From Lepidostoma basale (taxonomy: Eukaryota > Arthropoda > Insecta > Trichoptera > Lepidostomatidae), in the NCBI GenBank assembly GCA_022606425.2, contig JAHDVF020001030.1:62001-126000 (forward strand): DNA of 64,000 nucleotides, in the 5' to 3' direction. The translations under genes were made by a program, and so were the position numbers. Positions 1-10,972 of this stretch are shown here, piece after piece. The stretch's first letter is position 1. Each line of letters opens with the position of its first letter. Below the pieces are notes generated by a model. It worked only from the letters and a program-made list of their open reading frames with translations, was not told the origin of the DNA and searched no databases.

Positions 1-128
1 ATGAAATTCGAAGAATTTCTGACGATTGGATACAAAAGGCACATAGGAATGCAATGAGAAGTATGGGGAAGGCCTATATCCAGCAGTGGACGACAACGGC
101 TGTTTAAGTAAGTAAGTAAGTAAGTAAG
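1..128 (+). mobile_element. 3' end of a LINE with (TAAG)n tail
   Basis: The plus strand reads a short peptide ending in MGKAYIQQWTTTAV and a stop, immediately followed by about five TAAG repeats. Several insect non-LTR retrotransposons of the RTE/jockey-like type end their reverse transcriptase frame with a similar 'EAYVQQW' motif and then carry a short tandem-repeat tail in place of poly(A). The 5' part lies outside the window, so the clade cannot be assigned. Confidence 0.6.
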
Positions 129-740
129 TTTATAAATCACAAAAATATTTAGAATAGCAACGTTTTCACAATAACCAAATGTTCCAGTGCCAGGATTACA
201 TAAACCAACAGGTGAGAGTTCTGCTTCAATAAGATCACGTGCGGAGTTATGTCTTGGATAGTATTAAATGTCCCTGTGTATGAAACTTTGAAATAGGCAA
301 CGTGGGAAATGTTAAATGCGGTTAATCTTAAGTTGTCAGTTTAAACTCGTATAAGCTTACAGCGACCTTATCATGTCGTAATCCTTCAGCCGAGTACTCG
401 GTAATAGGATACAATTTGCATAAAACTTTATTGATTTGTTAACCGTTATTAATTTCAGCGTGTTTTGACGAAGGATCAGCGGGACAACCTCCATAATCCT
501 CTCCGTGTTTTAAGTTTAACTTAACTTTTCATTTAATTTTCGGCTTGGTACTTATTGCAAACTTTTACATTAAGTCCAACAATATATGATATTTTTTAAG
601 GTCATTCACAACTAATGTGTATTAACATTTTCTCTAATATTATATACAATAAAACAGTTGATACATTTATTTTTCTCTTCGTATTAATGGCAAACTAGTT
701 TTATATGTTATATAATATAAATTTTGATAACCTTAATGTA
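129..740. other. No feature recognised
   Basis: A+T-rich spacer between the LINE tail and the first palindrome. No open frame, tRNA-like box or inverted repeat stands out. Confidence 0.5.
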
Positions 741-744
741 AATT

Positions 745-925
745 TAATTTTAAACTGTTCAATTAAAGAACTTTGTCTTTTGTATCACAATTGTATTTTA
801 TTTTACGCGACAGCTGTTTCATAAACCTATGTCGACATCATCAGTTGTAACTATAATATATAATATAAATAAAATACAATTGTAATAAAAAAAAGCAAAT
901 TCTTTAATTTAACAGTTTAAAATGT
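745..925. repeat. Inverted repeat carrying a hammerhead-like motif
   Basis: The left arm (about 745-810: AAACTGTT, then AATTAAAGAA, then ATTGTATTTTATTTTA) is mirrored by the right arm (about 870-922: AAATAAAATACAAT, then TTCTTTAATT, AACAGTTT). A hammerhead-like sequence on the minus strand sits in the loop. The same flanks accompany the motif at 11.7 kb, so this is a dispersed repeat family with a foldback architecture. Confidence 0.6.
809..844 (-). ncRNA. Hammerhead ribozyme-like motif, ACAGCUGU group, mutated helix II
   Basis: On the minus strand the core reads CUGAUGA, a helix II arm UGUCGAC with loop AUAG and return arm GUUUAU, then GAAA and the palindrome CAGCUGU ending in the cleavage triplet GUC. 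All invariant core bases (C3, U4, G5, A6, G8, A9, G12, A13, A14) are present. Helix II carries one mismatch and wobble pairs compared with the copy at 11.7 kb, and helix I is poor, so activity is doubtful. One extra U lies between A9 and helix II, as in most copies in this window. Confidence 0.5.
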
Positions 926-1855
926 TAAGGTATCATAGTGCATCGGCCAAAACAATGGACCAAATTAAATTTGTTTTAGGTTATCAAAGATAATAAATAA
1001 CACGTATGAATTCACATTTTGTAGGCTAAATTTTTTTATATGTATTAGCAAAAACTAACATTTTAAACTATTATTCAGTTTTTGTAATTTTACAGTACAA
1101 TTTCCATTCACACTACTTGTACATATATTTTTAACCACTCTTCTCTCATCCAACCGTTCAACCATCTTAATGGCCCCTTAACGACATACACGTCTTCAAT
1201 AAAATATATAAATATGTAAAATAGAGACGTTTTCATCAATATTTAATTTGTACTTTGACATCTTTGGTATTAGTAACAATTTTACAATATGTGGTATTTA
1301 ATCGGTTAAAAGGGTATCATGTTTTATCTTAAGTAATTATTAGGAATGAGCAAAAATAAAATTGTTGTCAAGGTCCGATGAGTGGATGAGATTATTTTCA
1401 AGTGTATTGGATAATAAAGATGAGGGTTATATAATATGCACAAACAGTGACCCCTAAGCTAAGCCAGTAGATCCGCGATGGTTATCGCAGAGCTGTAAGG
1501 GGTAGCACCGGAGAACCCGAGCAAATGCTTCAAATATAGCACATTGTTCACTCCAAATGGGAGAAGTACCGCTGTGAATGGAGGGAAACAAACGGGAGGC
1601 TAGATGTCTTGAGGGGATTATTAAACAATAACCTCCTCACGAATTTTCCCTCGCTTGTGTATTCAAGGACCCGTTGTTCTTTATGGTTCTGTATTTTCAA
1701 AACCTTCTTTCTTGAATAAATTCGGGGAAGTAATATTGTAAGAAAGATAGGCAAATGCCTAAGAATGTTTGTAGTCTGGTCGTTGTATTACAAGATGATT
1801 GTCGAAGCAGATTTTATATGTTTTATCATAAAAGTACTGCAGGGATACACACTAA
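926..1855. other. No gene; one G+C-richer patch
   Basis: Mostly A+T-rich. About 1440-1530 is less so and contains TGACCCCTAAGC and GGGGTAGCACCGG, but it has no open frame longer than about 70 codons and no recognised motif. Confidence 0.4.
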
Positions 1856-1857
1856 AC

Positions 1858-2040
1858 GACTTCGATGTGATAGAGTGGCAACAGCTATGAATGTCATACC
1901 AAACGCTCCGGGTTCGATTCCTGGTGATGACAGCGTAATTCTCAAATTATATATGGTCTAGTGTAGAATTTACGTGACAATAAAATGACGATAGATTAGC
2001 TATCTATTACACTCACGAAAATACATTAAATAGCTAATAC
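1858..2040 (+). mobile_element. tRNA-derived SINE copy
   Basis: Contains a tRNA-like head: a GATAGAGTGGC segment followed by GGGTTCGATTCCTGG, a good match to the RNA polymerase III B box. After it come a GGTGATGACAG joint and the family body (GTCTAGTGTAGAATTTACGTG, CAATAAAATGACGATAGATTAGCTA). The same head and body recur at 27.98, 13.9, 36.0, 43.7 and 63.6 kb. The amino-acid identity of the parental tRNA is not clear. Confidence 0.75.
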
Positions 2041-2066
2041 CCTTTGCCTCGATTCGAATTGCAATG

Positions 2067-2150
2067 ATATTAATAATAATAATACTAATATGCTAATTTT
2101 TAAAGCGCCGTTTTTGTGATGTAATCACCTTAAGGGCGCATTATGACGTA
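2067..2150 (-). mobile_element. 3' end fragment of the CR1/L2-type LINE
   Basis: A TAA-rich tail followed by AAAGCGCCGTTTTTGTGA and CTTAAGGGCGCA matches the 3' terminus of the longer LINE at 16101-16190. It is read as a dead-on-arrival 3' fragment of that family inserted on the minus strand. Confidence 0.55.
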
Positions 2151-2159
2151 TTTTAAATC

Positions 2160-2620
2160 TAAAAATCTAAATGTGAACGCTGCATCTGATTTTTGCGATC
2201 GGTTGAAAAGTAGAGTAGAACAAAGTAACATATATATACGAGTATATAAAGTTGTATTTTATAAAGCTATTCAATATTATATAGAGTAGTAGTATAAAAT
2301 ACAAATTAATAATAAATATCTTTTTGACGTTCATCAGTTCGACTATCGTATTCATAAAGATACATAATATTGAAAAATCTTCTTCTTCATTGTCTGTTCC
2401 ACCTCTGTGGTGCATATGGTCTCAAGGATCCTTCGCCACCCGACTCTATTGTACGTTTGATGGCTAATACCATTCAAAGTGTGTTCTACCGCACTAACGT
2501 CGTTCTGAAGAATTCTTCTTCACATGGCTCTAGGTTTACCTGCTTTCTCCTTCCACCCACAGGGAACTAGTCTAGTCACATGTAGTGATGCAGGCTGAAT
2601 TATACAATATCAGTTATAAA
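2160..2620. other. Unassigned; possible old LINE scrap
   Basis: The segment 2390-2580 is less A+T-rich and its minus strand gives short peptides of LINE-like composition. The frame breaks quickly and I recognise no motif. Confidence 0.25.
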
Positions 2621-2644
2621 AAGTTTGTTTGTGATACATTTCTT

Positions 2645-2760
2645 TTTAATTTCAATAAAATTGTCACAGTTGTTTTGCCTACTGATTTTGGCAACATCAG
2701 GTGTTACAATCAACACCTGATTGATTATAACACCTAAGGATATCAACGTCAATAATAAAA
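2645..2760 (-). repeat. Decayed hammerhead-like repeat
   Basis: The minus strand has GTAACAC then CTGATG, a hairpin TTGCC...GGCAA and AACAACTGTGAC. It aligns with the 11.7 kb copy but has lost A9 and the GAAA segment. A second partial copy (CAACACCTGATTGATTATAA) sits beside it in the opposite sense. Confidence 0.4.
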
Positions 2761-2856
2761 ATAAAATTAATTATGAACTGAGATATAATTAGTGTTTTGA
2801 ATTAAACAGAATATGATATATACATTTTTGAATGAGGTTTTGAAAACATTACATTT

Positions 2857-2898
2857 TACAAACATGTTTCGGGACTATGACGCCTTCCTCGGTGTAGA
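2857..2898 (-). ncRNA. Hammerhead ribozyme-like motif, ACAUGU group
   Basis: On the minus strand: UACA, CCGAGGA, an extra A, hairpin GGCGUCAUAGUCCC, GAAACAUGUUU, then UGUA. Helix I (UACA with UGUA) is a perfect four base pairs, G12-A13-A14 is intact and helix III is the ACAUGU palindrome. U4 of the core is C, which in characterised hammerheads strongly reduces activity. This is a likely relic with a good overall fold. Confidence 0.5.
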
Positions 2899-2899
2899 A

Positions 2900-4089
2900 A
2901 GGTAGTAGGAAAAGTAGTAGGGATTGATATACCTAGAGATTTTATTCTTTCTATGTTATGAATAAGTTGTCGATTAATATTGTATATAAGTTCTACTTTT
3001 CATTTATATAATAATTTAATTATTTCTATCAAAGATAGTTATGCAATGAATTATAACTAATTATAAATTTAAATGACGGATGTAAGAACGTTGAACGAGT
3101 TTGTAAGAGTTTTTACTTAATTCCAAAGCACAACATCTTCTAATCAAGTGTCAAGATTACTCTCTACTCACAACAAGAACTTGAAGATAAAACTTAACAA
3201 TAGTTTCCAAAACAAAATAATAATTTCATTCCATCTACCACGTACCAAATAATATTTTGTAAATCTGAACATATTAAATTAATTTTTCATTTCGGAAACA
3301 CCTCGCGTGCTGAACCTAATGTGCCAACAGCTTTGTTGAGAATTCTACAAGTATCTAAGTTTCCTCCGGGGGTCTTATGGCGTGACGGTAACTCGGAAAA
3401 TTCTCGGTCGGCAATGCTTTGAACGAAGATTAGCTTCGATTGCGAATGTTAGGAACTCAAAAATAAGTTTTGCAGATAAGAGCAATGCACAGTTTACGTA
3501 ACATAGTTTCTCATCCGAGTTCTGATCCAATCCTTATCTTATTCCAGACCAAAGAACAGTACCGCACCGTAGGAAGGAAGCGGATAATGGAGGAATTAAC
3601 TCACATTGTAATTAATAGCCAAGAATTCGAGGATATAAGGATCGCTTAACAATATCTTTATCCTGACAAGTTCTGTATCGCCGTGAACGGCGGCCACATC
3701 CGGCGGAAGTGACTGCTATCTGTTTACAGTTTAACCATGCCTATAATATTAAGCTAGCTGATATTAATAATCTAGGTTACCCCCGTATCCCAATGGAGTC
3801 GTTATATTGGATTAATTTTCAATGTTTAATTATTCGGTTCGGACGGACTTGTATCTGACTCGTTTAATTAAAATGTCTTTGATCGCAATAAGAAATAAAT
3901 ATAGGTACTCAAATATCGTCTTGGGAATATCTCGTATATACTTACATAATTGTGGTAGCATGTAATTGACCTTATTTAAATTATTCTAAATGTTTCTTTT
4001 ATATATATGTTATTGATATCGCTGTATGTTACCCTTAATAAATAAATAATTAAATAATATGTTTACAAGTTTATACAAATAAACAAATA
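2900..4089. other. No gene; G+C-richer unique stretch at 3300-3720
   Basis: The 3300-3720 interval (TCCTCCGGGGGTCTTATGGC, CGTGAACGGCGGCCACATCC) stands out from the A+T-rich surroundings and shares nothing obvious with repeats in the window. It contains no long open frame. It could be conserved non-coding DNA or an old repeat. No feature is seen in the rest. Confidence 0.35.
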
Positions 4090-4340
4090 CACGTTCACGC
4101 CATTTCGCCGGAGGGTTAAGCAGAAATAATGGATCTCTACATTGTTCCTTCTTGGCATACTTCTCTGGCTTTTTCAATATTCATACTCGTATATTATGTC
4201 ATGCGCACACATTGATTTCTCTGACTCCTCACATGGCTTATATAATTATAATATTTGATTGATTTGATCATGCTGCGTGTTCCTAGGTCTTATTCTATTT
4301 CTTGTTCTTTTACATCGTTAGCATAAATTATACATTCTTT
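4090..4340 (-). mobile_element. Fragment of the GTTA-tailed LINE (3' region)
   Basis: The minus strand aligns with the 3' coding end of the LINE family seen intact at 20400-20640, including the segments for the WHDQINQI, RNRRAC and AYP-like residues. It is heavily mutated and lacks the tail repeat. The 4101-4115 GCCGGAGGGTTAAGC part marks the end of the frame. Confidence 0.6.
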
Positions 4341-4433
4341 ATCATTATTTACATGTGTCCAAATAACCTAAATGGCCGTTTTATTATTTAAAAAAATACA
4401 AAAACAATGTGAAACATTCATAAACCAACTTAA

Positions 4434-5307
4434 GGGAATATTCTGGTTTAGATGCTCTTAAAAAATACTGTTTTTTTTATTTCTTATGAAAAAACTATTA
4501 TAGATGTTGATTTAAGGGTTATTAATTTCAACAAATACACTTTTGAAAAACATAAAAAAACTGATGTATTTATTTTTATTTTTTATTAACATAAACAAAC
4601 AAATGAATGCCTTAAAATGTTGGTATGTTGCTGGCGGCATTGATAACTCAATTAAGACTCATCTATAATAATAATAAAAATCAACATTTTAGCTTCTGTA
4701 ATTGGTGAGTCTAGTGCAATCTACGAAAATTAATAATAAATAGCCAAATGGCGGATATTTTGAGAATAAAACAAAATGGAAAACACTTTTTTTCACTGTT
4801 TTTGGTCCAAAAATAAATTTAAATCACATTTTTTATAAGGTTCTAGTTTGTGCTGAAGCTCAAAATTTCATGAAAATCGGTTCAGTAGTTTGGGAGAAAC
4901 CGCCGCCGACCGAAAAAATACAGTTTTGAGAAAAACGCGTTTAAAGTTTTTTAACAAAAAAGTCTAGCCTACAGTCAATCAGCGATGCCTAGACCATACA
5001 AAATCCCTTCAGCTCAAAAAATCTAATCCTCTTTGTCCGTATTTTGTGAACGAAACTTCCCCGTTACAATCTTAACACTTTAAATATTTCGATAGAATTG
5101 AAGAAACTATGAAAAAACTTATAATCCTGTAACCAGCACATCGAATGTCTAATCTTTTGATTTCTTCAATTTATGAGCAACGTAAAGGATGTGAAATAAC
5201 ACAGTTGGACTGCTCCGATCACTGTTAACTTTGAACACAATACCCTTAGATATATATTATCTCGAAAAAAAAAAGATTTTTTGAAAGTTATAAACCAGAA
5301 TGATTTC
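4434..5307. mobile_element. Non-autonomous TTAA-flanked transposon
   Basis: TTAA at 4430-4433 and 5308-5311 flank an 874-bp unit whose ends are inverted repeats: GGGAATATTCTGGTTTA on the left, and the right end read inward as GAAATCATTCTGGTTTA. There is no coding frame. The interior shares segments with the 48662-49518 element (an ATTTCATGAAAATCGGTT-type block and GTTTTGAGAAAAACGCGTTTAA). TTAA target duplication is the hallmark of piggyBac transposases, so this is probably a piggyBac-mobilised MITE. Confidence 0.65.
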
Positions 5308-5311
5308 TTAA

Positions 5312-5833
5312 AATATGCAAGCATGTATATCTAAACTAACCTTAATATTTAAAAACGTACGCATATAGGTACATACGAGTATACGTTTTTAAAATTGATT
5401 CGTAGTATTCGAGTAACGTGAGATACCATAATATCTTTCGCCATATTCTCGAATACCAAACTTTTATTGCGTACCAAACAAAATGGTGACGAAAAATAAC
5501 GAAACATTTTCGTTCTAGAAATTCCATGAAATTGTTCAAAAATTCAAATTGTTTTCCAATTTTTACTTGTTGAAACAATGGAGACGTTCAGACCTCGCGC
5601 CGCTCCTCACCACACACTCAGAATTCTCGTATTTATGCCACATAAACTTTTATTGTCGGGAAATATACAAAACGTTATTTCTTTATCGAGAAAGCATAAA
5701 AATAGGAATTGTTAGATACGTATTTTCGCAAATAGCACGTGGATGATTGCGCAATGAAACTTTAAGTAAAAAATAACCACACCCATGGTATTAAGAAACG
5801 CAATAAAACCATTTGAGAAGTGTTCAATATTTT
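5312..5833. other. No feature recognised
   Basis: Short overlapping frames on both strands with no recognisable domain. One TACGAGTA octamer occurs near 5377. Confidence 0.4.
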
Positions 5834-6170
5834 CTATTGTGTTATTACATACTTACTTTCAAATATAGCTGATGTCGTCCACGGATGGCTTCCCACATAC
5901 TTCTGTCTTTTGTGCCTTTTACATCTCATCTCCAACATTTTTTTTATATCATCAGACCATTGTGTCGGGGGTCTCCCCCTGCTTCTTATACTCGTATCTT
6001 CACGAGGTTTCCATTCCACTATTCTTCTGGTCCACCTTTGGTCTACCAGTCTGACAACATGTCCTGTAAATGACCATTTGAGTTTAGCTTCCATTTCTAC
6101 AACATTTGTTATTCCCGATCTTCTATGTATCTTAGTATTTTTTATTCGGTCTCTTTTGATATTATACTCA
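5834..6170 (-). pseudogene. LINE reverse transcriptase C-terminal remnant
   Basis: The minus strand encodes KLKWSFTGHVVRL, a TRRIVEWKPRED segment and GRPPTQWSDDIKK. This matches the motif order found after the RT domain in RTE-like arthropod LINEs (W-GH-aR, then GRPPtrW-DD). The frame runs about 86 codons from 6094 and is truncated on both sides. It is a different family from the GTTA-tailed LINE, judged by the motif spacing. Confidence 0.7.
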
Positions 6171-6714
6171 TGATATTGGTTTTATAATAAATGGAAATAA
6201 AGAACAAAATTTTATAAAAATAAACATATTAACATGTACAAGTTCTTTTATTAACATGTACAAGAATTTTAGTTCTCACCAGTTTCGGCACCTCGCTTGG
6301 ACTTCTGGCCGGTTAGAATATTAAGAATAATTAGCGAAATAAACTAAATATTTGATATAAAGAAAAATAATAAAAAACAGTTTAATCTTACAAGAAATTT
6401 CAATAACCAACATGGATATTTTTGTAATTATTGATTTGATTTCGAATGTTTTTATTCTAAACTCATTTCATATTATTAATTAATATAACTGTCATCTCCA
6501 GTACACATATAAGGATTCGTTTATTAAAATGAAAGTGAAATGATTGGAAAAAAATGAAAACCCATTTAATTTTTTCATTTACATATTGAATATTTTTATG
6601 TGACGACATCAACAAATAAATTTTAATTTAATCATATATTGTTTCATAGAATTTCCATATTTAATAAATAATATGAATGAAAACGTCCGTCTTCTAGGAG
6701 TTCTATTATATTTC
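6171..6714. other. Unassigned, includes one hairpin-forming repeat
   Basis: Around 6230-6310 the minus strand reads GCCAGAAGTCCAAGCGAGG followed by GCCGAAACTGGTGAGAAC, a compact hairpin with a GAAAC element like the hammerhead repeats. The CUGAnGA half is not recognisable. The remainder is A+T-rich without features. Confidence 0.3.
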
Positions 6715-6719
6715 AGATG

Positions 6720-6766
6720 GAATGATATGTTTCACCTTTTTAAAGCATTATCATATGTCTGAGAAG
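6720..6766 (-). repeat. UGAUAA-type hairpin repeat
   Basis: The minus strand reads TGATAATGC, AAAAAGG, then GAAACATATCATTCC. It is one of four copies (also near 12.9, 47.5 and 53.6 kb) sharing TGAYAA, a G+C-containing hairpin and GAAACAT. It resembles a hammerhead in which the usual G8 is A in every copy. Confidence 0.45.
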
Positions 6767-8535
6767 TGCTAAACATATCATTACATCTAAAATACAATAT
6801 AAATCTTAAAAGCCAGACATTTTCATTCATATTAATGATATTTAAAACACTTTATTATACTTGGAATTAAATAACATGACATTTTTTACTACAATAATGT
6901 ATTCCTTTATATGCCAGGAATATTCTAGGCTAAAATTTAAATTGTAATTTTAGTACTCAATTATTAAAGCTATGTTGGTATACATGGCAGCTTCCGTCTC
7001 ATATTAATACAATGTTATTTAACCTCTATATAAAACCATACAAATTCTGGAGTTAAAACTGGACTTTGAGGTTTCTGTAGGTACTTTATACATTAATACA
7101 TTGGCGGTAAGAAAATCTAGGGTGCGGTGACCTAAAATGAAAGAAGGGTTACATGGTCTTGTCCATGTATGCTTATACCAACAAGTACATGTTTACTATG
7201 TATACGTGTACGAGTATATGTGTAACATTATATAGAATGAATCGAAAATGAAAAGCTATTGAGGTAGTCATATTAGAAGAATTTTTTTTTTTGATGATTT
7301 ATAAATTTGCTACCTGAATACTCTAAATATCTACGCATTTAAAAAAACATGTTCTCTTCTCTATCTACCCATGTTACTTTTTATCAAAAGGATTTTATTT
7401 GTTCTAACCATCCTGTATTTTGCAGCTTGTTTATACATGGAATGTATTATATACCATTATGTAATGAAGTCACAGGGGAATTGGTTTAATATTCACTGAG
7501 TGTAACAGCGGCAGTATACCTTAGTTCACAAATGCCTACAAGTTCAAATGGCACATTTTGCAAAGGAAAAAGTGTTGCCAGCCATAATAGATCTTTTAAT
7601 CTTTAACGTTGGTTCAAGTTCCTTTTTGCCTTTTACAAAGAAAACTCGTCATGAACTTCATATTTATTACGATAGTATTCAAACATCAACTTAATTGAAA
7701 TAGTTTATTTAACGAATGGTAGATTTCTACGATATAAGGATCTATGTATAAGTTGAAAAATAATAGAAAGGCACTTCGGTTAAATTCCCGATAAAAACTG
7801 TTTCAGGTATGTTAGATAACCAAGATAAATACGAGTATTTTGAATCCCTTATTTTAATAAAGTTTAATAATATAACTAATTACTGAAATCCATATACTTT
7901 TTTGTCGATAAATCGCACGCTTAATAGTAAACTGACCGATTATGGTTTAGGTCATAATTGAGTTAACATTAGACAGAGGCTTGTGTTAACGCTATCCATC
8001 GTTTCGCGTTAAAGTTAAGTCAAAATTCCGCCAATTGACCTCCATTACACTATATCGGTCTTTTTCATTCGTAAGTGTTTTTCGACTGTTTTTGTTAAAA
8101 CACCTACTCATGTCAGATTGAGCAAAACATGCTTTTTTGAGTTAAGCCAGTGTTCTATTAAGCGTGTGGAATATTGTTTTTACAGGTAAATTCAATGTTA
8201 TTTTACTGAAAACGCTCATATACGAGTATATGATACATGTATCAAATAAATTACCTATTTTATTTAACTCTATGTGTTAATTTTATTAGCGAAGATTTCT
8301 TTACTAATTTTATGTATTTTAGAAATAAATAAGAAAACAATTTAAATTCTGTACTTTTAACATTTCGAGAACCGGTAACATATTTAGATGTAATAATTTT
8401 TATCTAAAACGTAATCCTTTCAATGTTTTCATTCACTTTGTTTGTAATCAACTAATGGAATTTTATCGTTCGGTTCATTTCCCTGAGAGAACAGCATGAA
8501 ATGAAATGAAAAGTGTAATTTGAAAACGTAGTTTC
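6767..8535. other. No feature recognised
   Basis: A+T-rich spacer up to the piggyBac insertion. TACGAGTA octamers occur near 7209, 7830 and 8220. No domain-bearing frame or repeat ends were found. Confidence 0.4.
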
Positions 8536-8836
8536 TTAACCCTAAAAGCCTAATCTACGCCTGCGAGGCGTACACGTATTCGAAAATTCTTTGTCTCTTT
8601 TTAACGGTTGAAGCTAGCTCCACGTGCTTTTTAGCCAACTCAGTGGCCGATAGGAACTAGCGGAAGGTTCCTGTGTCGTTAAGGTATGTCCCGCCATTTT
8701 TGACTTATTGAGGTACTGCACGCCTGCGAGACGTATGTTTAGGCTTTGTGTAACTGTGTACAAGTTTATACGATTTAACTTTTGTTCATTTTTTGTGTAT
8801 TTTATATCTTTCTTTGTCGTTTTTTTAGATAACAAT

Positions 8837-8977
8837 ATGTCACGGTTCAATAACTTAGACAGTGGTGATATTTTGCAAATTTTAAACGAGGAAGATCATT
8901 TATCTTTGGGAGATTCGGCTTCTGAAGTCGAGGATAACGAGATTATTGTAGACCACAGAACCAAACAAGCCGGATAA
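8837..8977 (+). pseudogene. piggyBac transposase N-terminal remnant
   Basis: Starts at the ATG giving MSRFNNLDSGDI and runs 46 codons through an acidic stretch (EEDHLSL, EVEDNEI), typical of the low-complexity acidic N-terminus of piggyBac transposases. It then meets a stop. The next segment of the protein is read in another frame and about half the protein is absent, so the junction near 8965-8975 is the deletion breakpoint. Confidence 0.75.
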
Positions 8978-9587
8978 ATACGGCATTAAATTTTCGATGA
9001 TGTGTGATGCAACCTCCAAATATATTATTGACGCTGATCCATATATAGGCAGGAGCACAAATACTGGAGGGATGCCACTTGACGAATATTTTATGAAGAA
9101 ATTGTCGACGACTATTCATCGATCCAACAGAAACATAACCTGCGGCAATTGGTTTACATCTGTTCCTCTTGCCAACAACTTATTACAACAACCTTATAAT
9201 TTGACCATAGTGGGCACTTTACGATCGAATAAACGAGAAGTCCCAGAACAATTGAAAAACTCGAGATCTCGGCCTGTTGGTAGCTTTATGTTCTGTTTTG
9301 ATGGCCCCCTGACACTGGTATCGTATAAGCCTAAACCTGCAAATATGGTTTACCTCTTAACCTCCTGCGATGAAAATCCAGTAATTGATGATTCAAGTGG
9401 CAAACCTAACATGATTATGTTCTACAACCAAACCAAAGGCGGGGTAGACTCATTTGACCAAATGTGCTCCTCAATGTCGTGCAGCCGCAAGACTAATAGA
9501 TGGCCTATGGCTGTATTTTATGGAATTTTAAACATGGCCTTTGTAAATTATACTCTAATTTGTGGCCAACATGATCAGGAACAATAA
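8973..9587 (+). pseudogene. piggyBac transposase catalytic domain (DDE_Tnp_1_7), inactivated
   Basis: From KPDKYGIKFSMMCDATSKYI the frame runs through GNWFTSVPLA, VGTLRSNKREVPEQ, LVSYKPK, YNQTKGGVDSFDQMCSS and NRWPMAVFYGILNMAFVNY to a stop. This is the canonical motif order of the piggyBac RNase-H-like transposase domain. In the Trichoplusia ni enzyme the catalytic triad lies in MMCD, CDNWFTS and GGVD. Here the first and third aspartates are present, but the second motif reads CGNWFTS, so the aspartate is replaced by glycine. Together with the missing N-terminus this makes the copy catalytically dead. Confidence 0.9.
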
Positions 9588-9631
9588 AAAACCGTTGAAC
9601 AGAAGAGAATTTATAAAGTGACTCAGCACAG

Positions 9632-9890
9632 ATTTGGTCACACCTTGGATGGAGAAGAGAATTGAAGCACCGACTTTGAAACGATCTTTACGAGACAATA
9701 TAAGTCAAATTCTCATAAAACCTACAAATTCAAGTAATGAACACCAAGCAAAAGAACCAGAGCCAAAAAAACGTAAATATTGCGCATTTTGTTCGTACAA
9801 AAAAAAAGAATGTCAAAATTAGTGTGCCGTAAATGTAAAAAGTCAGTATGTAGCGAGCATAAAGTTGATGTGTATGTAGACTGCACTTAA
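9632..9890 (+). pseudogene. piggyBac transposase C-terminus with cysteine-rich domain, frameshifted
   Basis: After the stop at 9587 the continuation gives LVTPWMEKRIEAPTLKRSLR and, near 9770-9810, KRKYCAFCSYKKK. A run of A's at 9800-9807 shifts the frame. A second frame (9825-9890) supplies CRKCKKSVCSEHKVDVYVDC and a stop. The C-x2-C...C-x2-C...C-x2-H pattern is the DNA-binding cysteine-rich finger at the C-terminus of piggyBac transposases. Confidence 0.8.
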
Positions 9891-10499
9891 ATTATTACTA
9901 GTCACTTAAAGTCTGATTGTGTTTAATGTGTGTCCTAAGAAGAAGATTTAAAAAAAAAATACTGAATAGTTTATATTAAAAAAATATATGTTTTAGTTGA
10001 TTTTTCAGAAGTCATTTTTTTTGTTTGAGAATTTAACAATAATATTAAGTTTCTTTATAATAAAGATCTGTGATCGTACTTTAATTGTTAACAATGATTT
10101 TATTGTTAGTTTATTTCCTAACCTACATTTCCTCAAAATAATTTACCTAAAATAGGAATATTTTTGCCTACAGAGTGTCATTTATATGTGTACGTCTCTG
10201 AGACGTATGTTTAGGCTTTGTGTACCTCTTATATAGATAATGCTTCTAGGGTTAAAGAAAATCTTCCGACTGTAGAGATTTTATAGAAGGTTCTAAGGGG
10301 CTGGGAAATAACCTCGACACGTGTAGGAATGAAATATTTATTTCGATAAAAAATATTAATTAAATTATCTAAAACTTTTATCGGCACAGAACTTTACTTC
10401 AAAATTATTTGCAAGTTATTTCAAGTAGGAATTGTACGAATTTTATATAAAATAATCAAAATGTCAGACCAGGTGAAGAAACACAATTTATCTACTTCT

Positions 10500-10840
10500 T
10501 TTCGGCGCTATATCCCGGTGTGAGATTTGGTCTTCTCTACAACTATCCTCCGTTGGCTCCTGTACCTGCCTTATTAGGTAGAACAATATCTTTGCTAAAT
10601 TGTTACCTCGGAGTTTGACGTATTTTGTGATAGTATGTTTATTATGAAGTTAATAGGATCTTTATTAAAATTGTATTGTACATTCATTTTATTAATTTGT
10701 AATGTATCTCGTGTTTCTCGTTCTCTTTATTATTTTCTTATGAACTATTTATTATTATCTATCTCAATCTTGTATCTTTAGTGTATTGGAAAAATAATTC
10801 TGTTATGTTTTAGATATATTTGAATAAAGGCATGAAATGA
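10500..10840 (+). mobile_element. LINE 3' untranslated end, (GAAAT)-like tail
   Basis: GTAGAACAATATCTTTGCTAA, CCTCGGAGTTTGACGTATTT and TGTGATAGTATG match the segments at 34860-34925 and 40115-40170. This copy and the 34.9 kb copy end in a short repeat of AAATG units (here GGCATGAAATGAAAAA). It is interpreted as the 3' UTR of a LINE family; no coding part remains. Confidence 0.5.
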
Positions 10841-10867
10841 AAAATAATTTAAACCCCTCTTAATTCT

Positions 10868-10972
10868 ACAGTTTTTTCATACACTTCATTTTTCATACAT
10901 TCGTTTTTTCATACATTCGTTTTTGATACATTCGTTTTTTCATACATTAATTCTACAGTTTCATACAATTAT
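10868..10972. repeat. Short tandem repeat of TTTTTCATACATTCG
   Basis: About six imperfect units of a 14-21 bp motif built on CATACATTCG separated by runs of T. A simple minisatellite. Confidence 0.7.

Larger units (their letters stand above)
8540..10251 (+). mobile_element. piggyBac-family transposon, internally deleted
   Basis: TTAA at 8536-8539 and 10252-10255 bracket the element. Its ends are CCCTA (left) and TAGGG (right), the short terminal repeats expected of piggyBac. Subterminal repeats containing GACGTATGTTTAGGCTTTG occur at about 8727-8748 and 10200-10220, with a related CGCCTGCGAGGCGTACAC at the left end. At about 1.7 kb it is shorter than a typical complete piggyBac (about 2.4 kb). 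The missing part is the N-terminal half of the transposase. Confidence 0.9.

Noticed and set aside
6240..6310. GCCGAAACTGGTGAGAAC hairpin as a hammerhead
   Set aside because: GAAAC is present, but no CUGANGA at the proper distance and no NUH triplet; kept only as an unassigned repeat.
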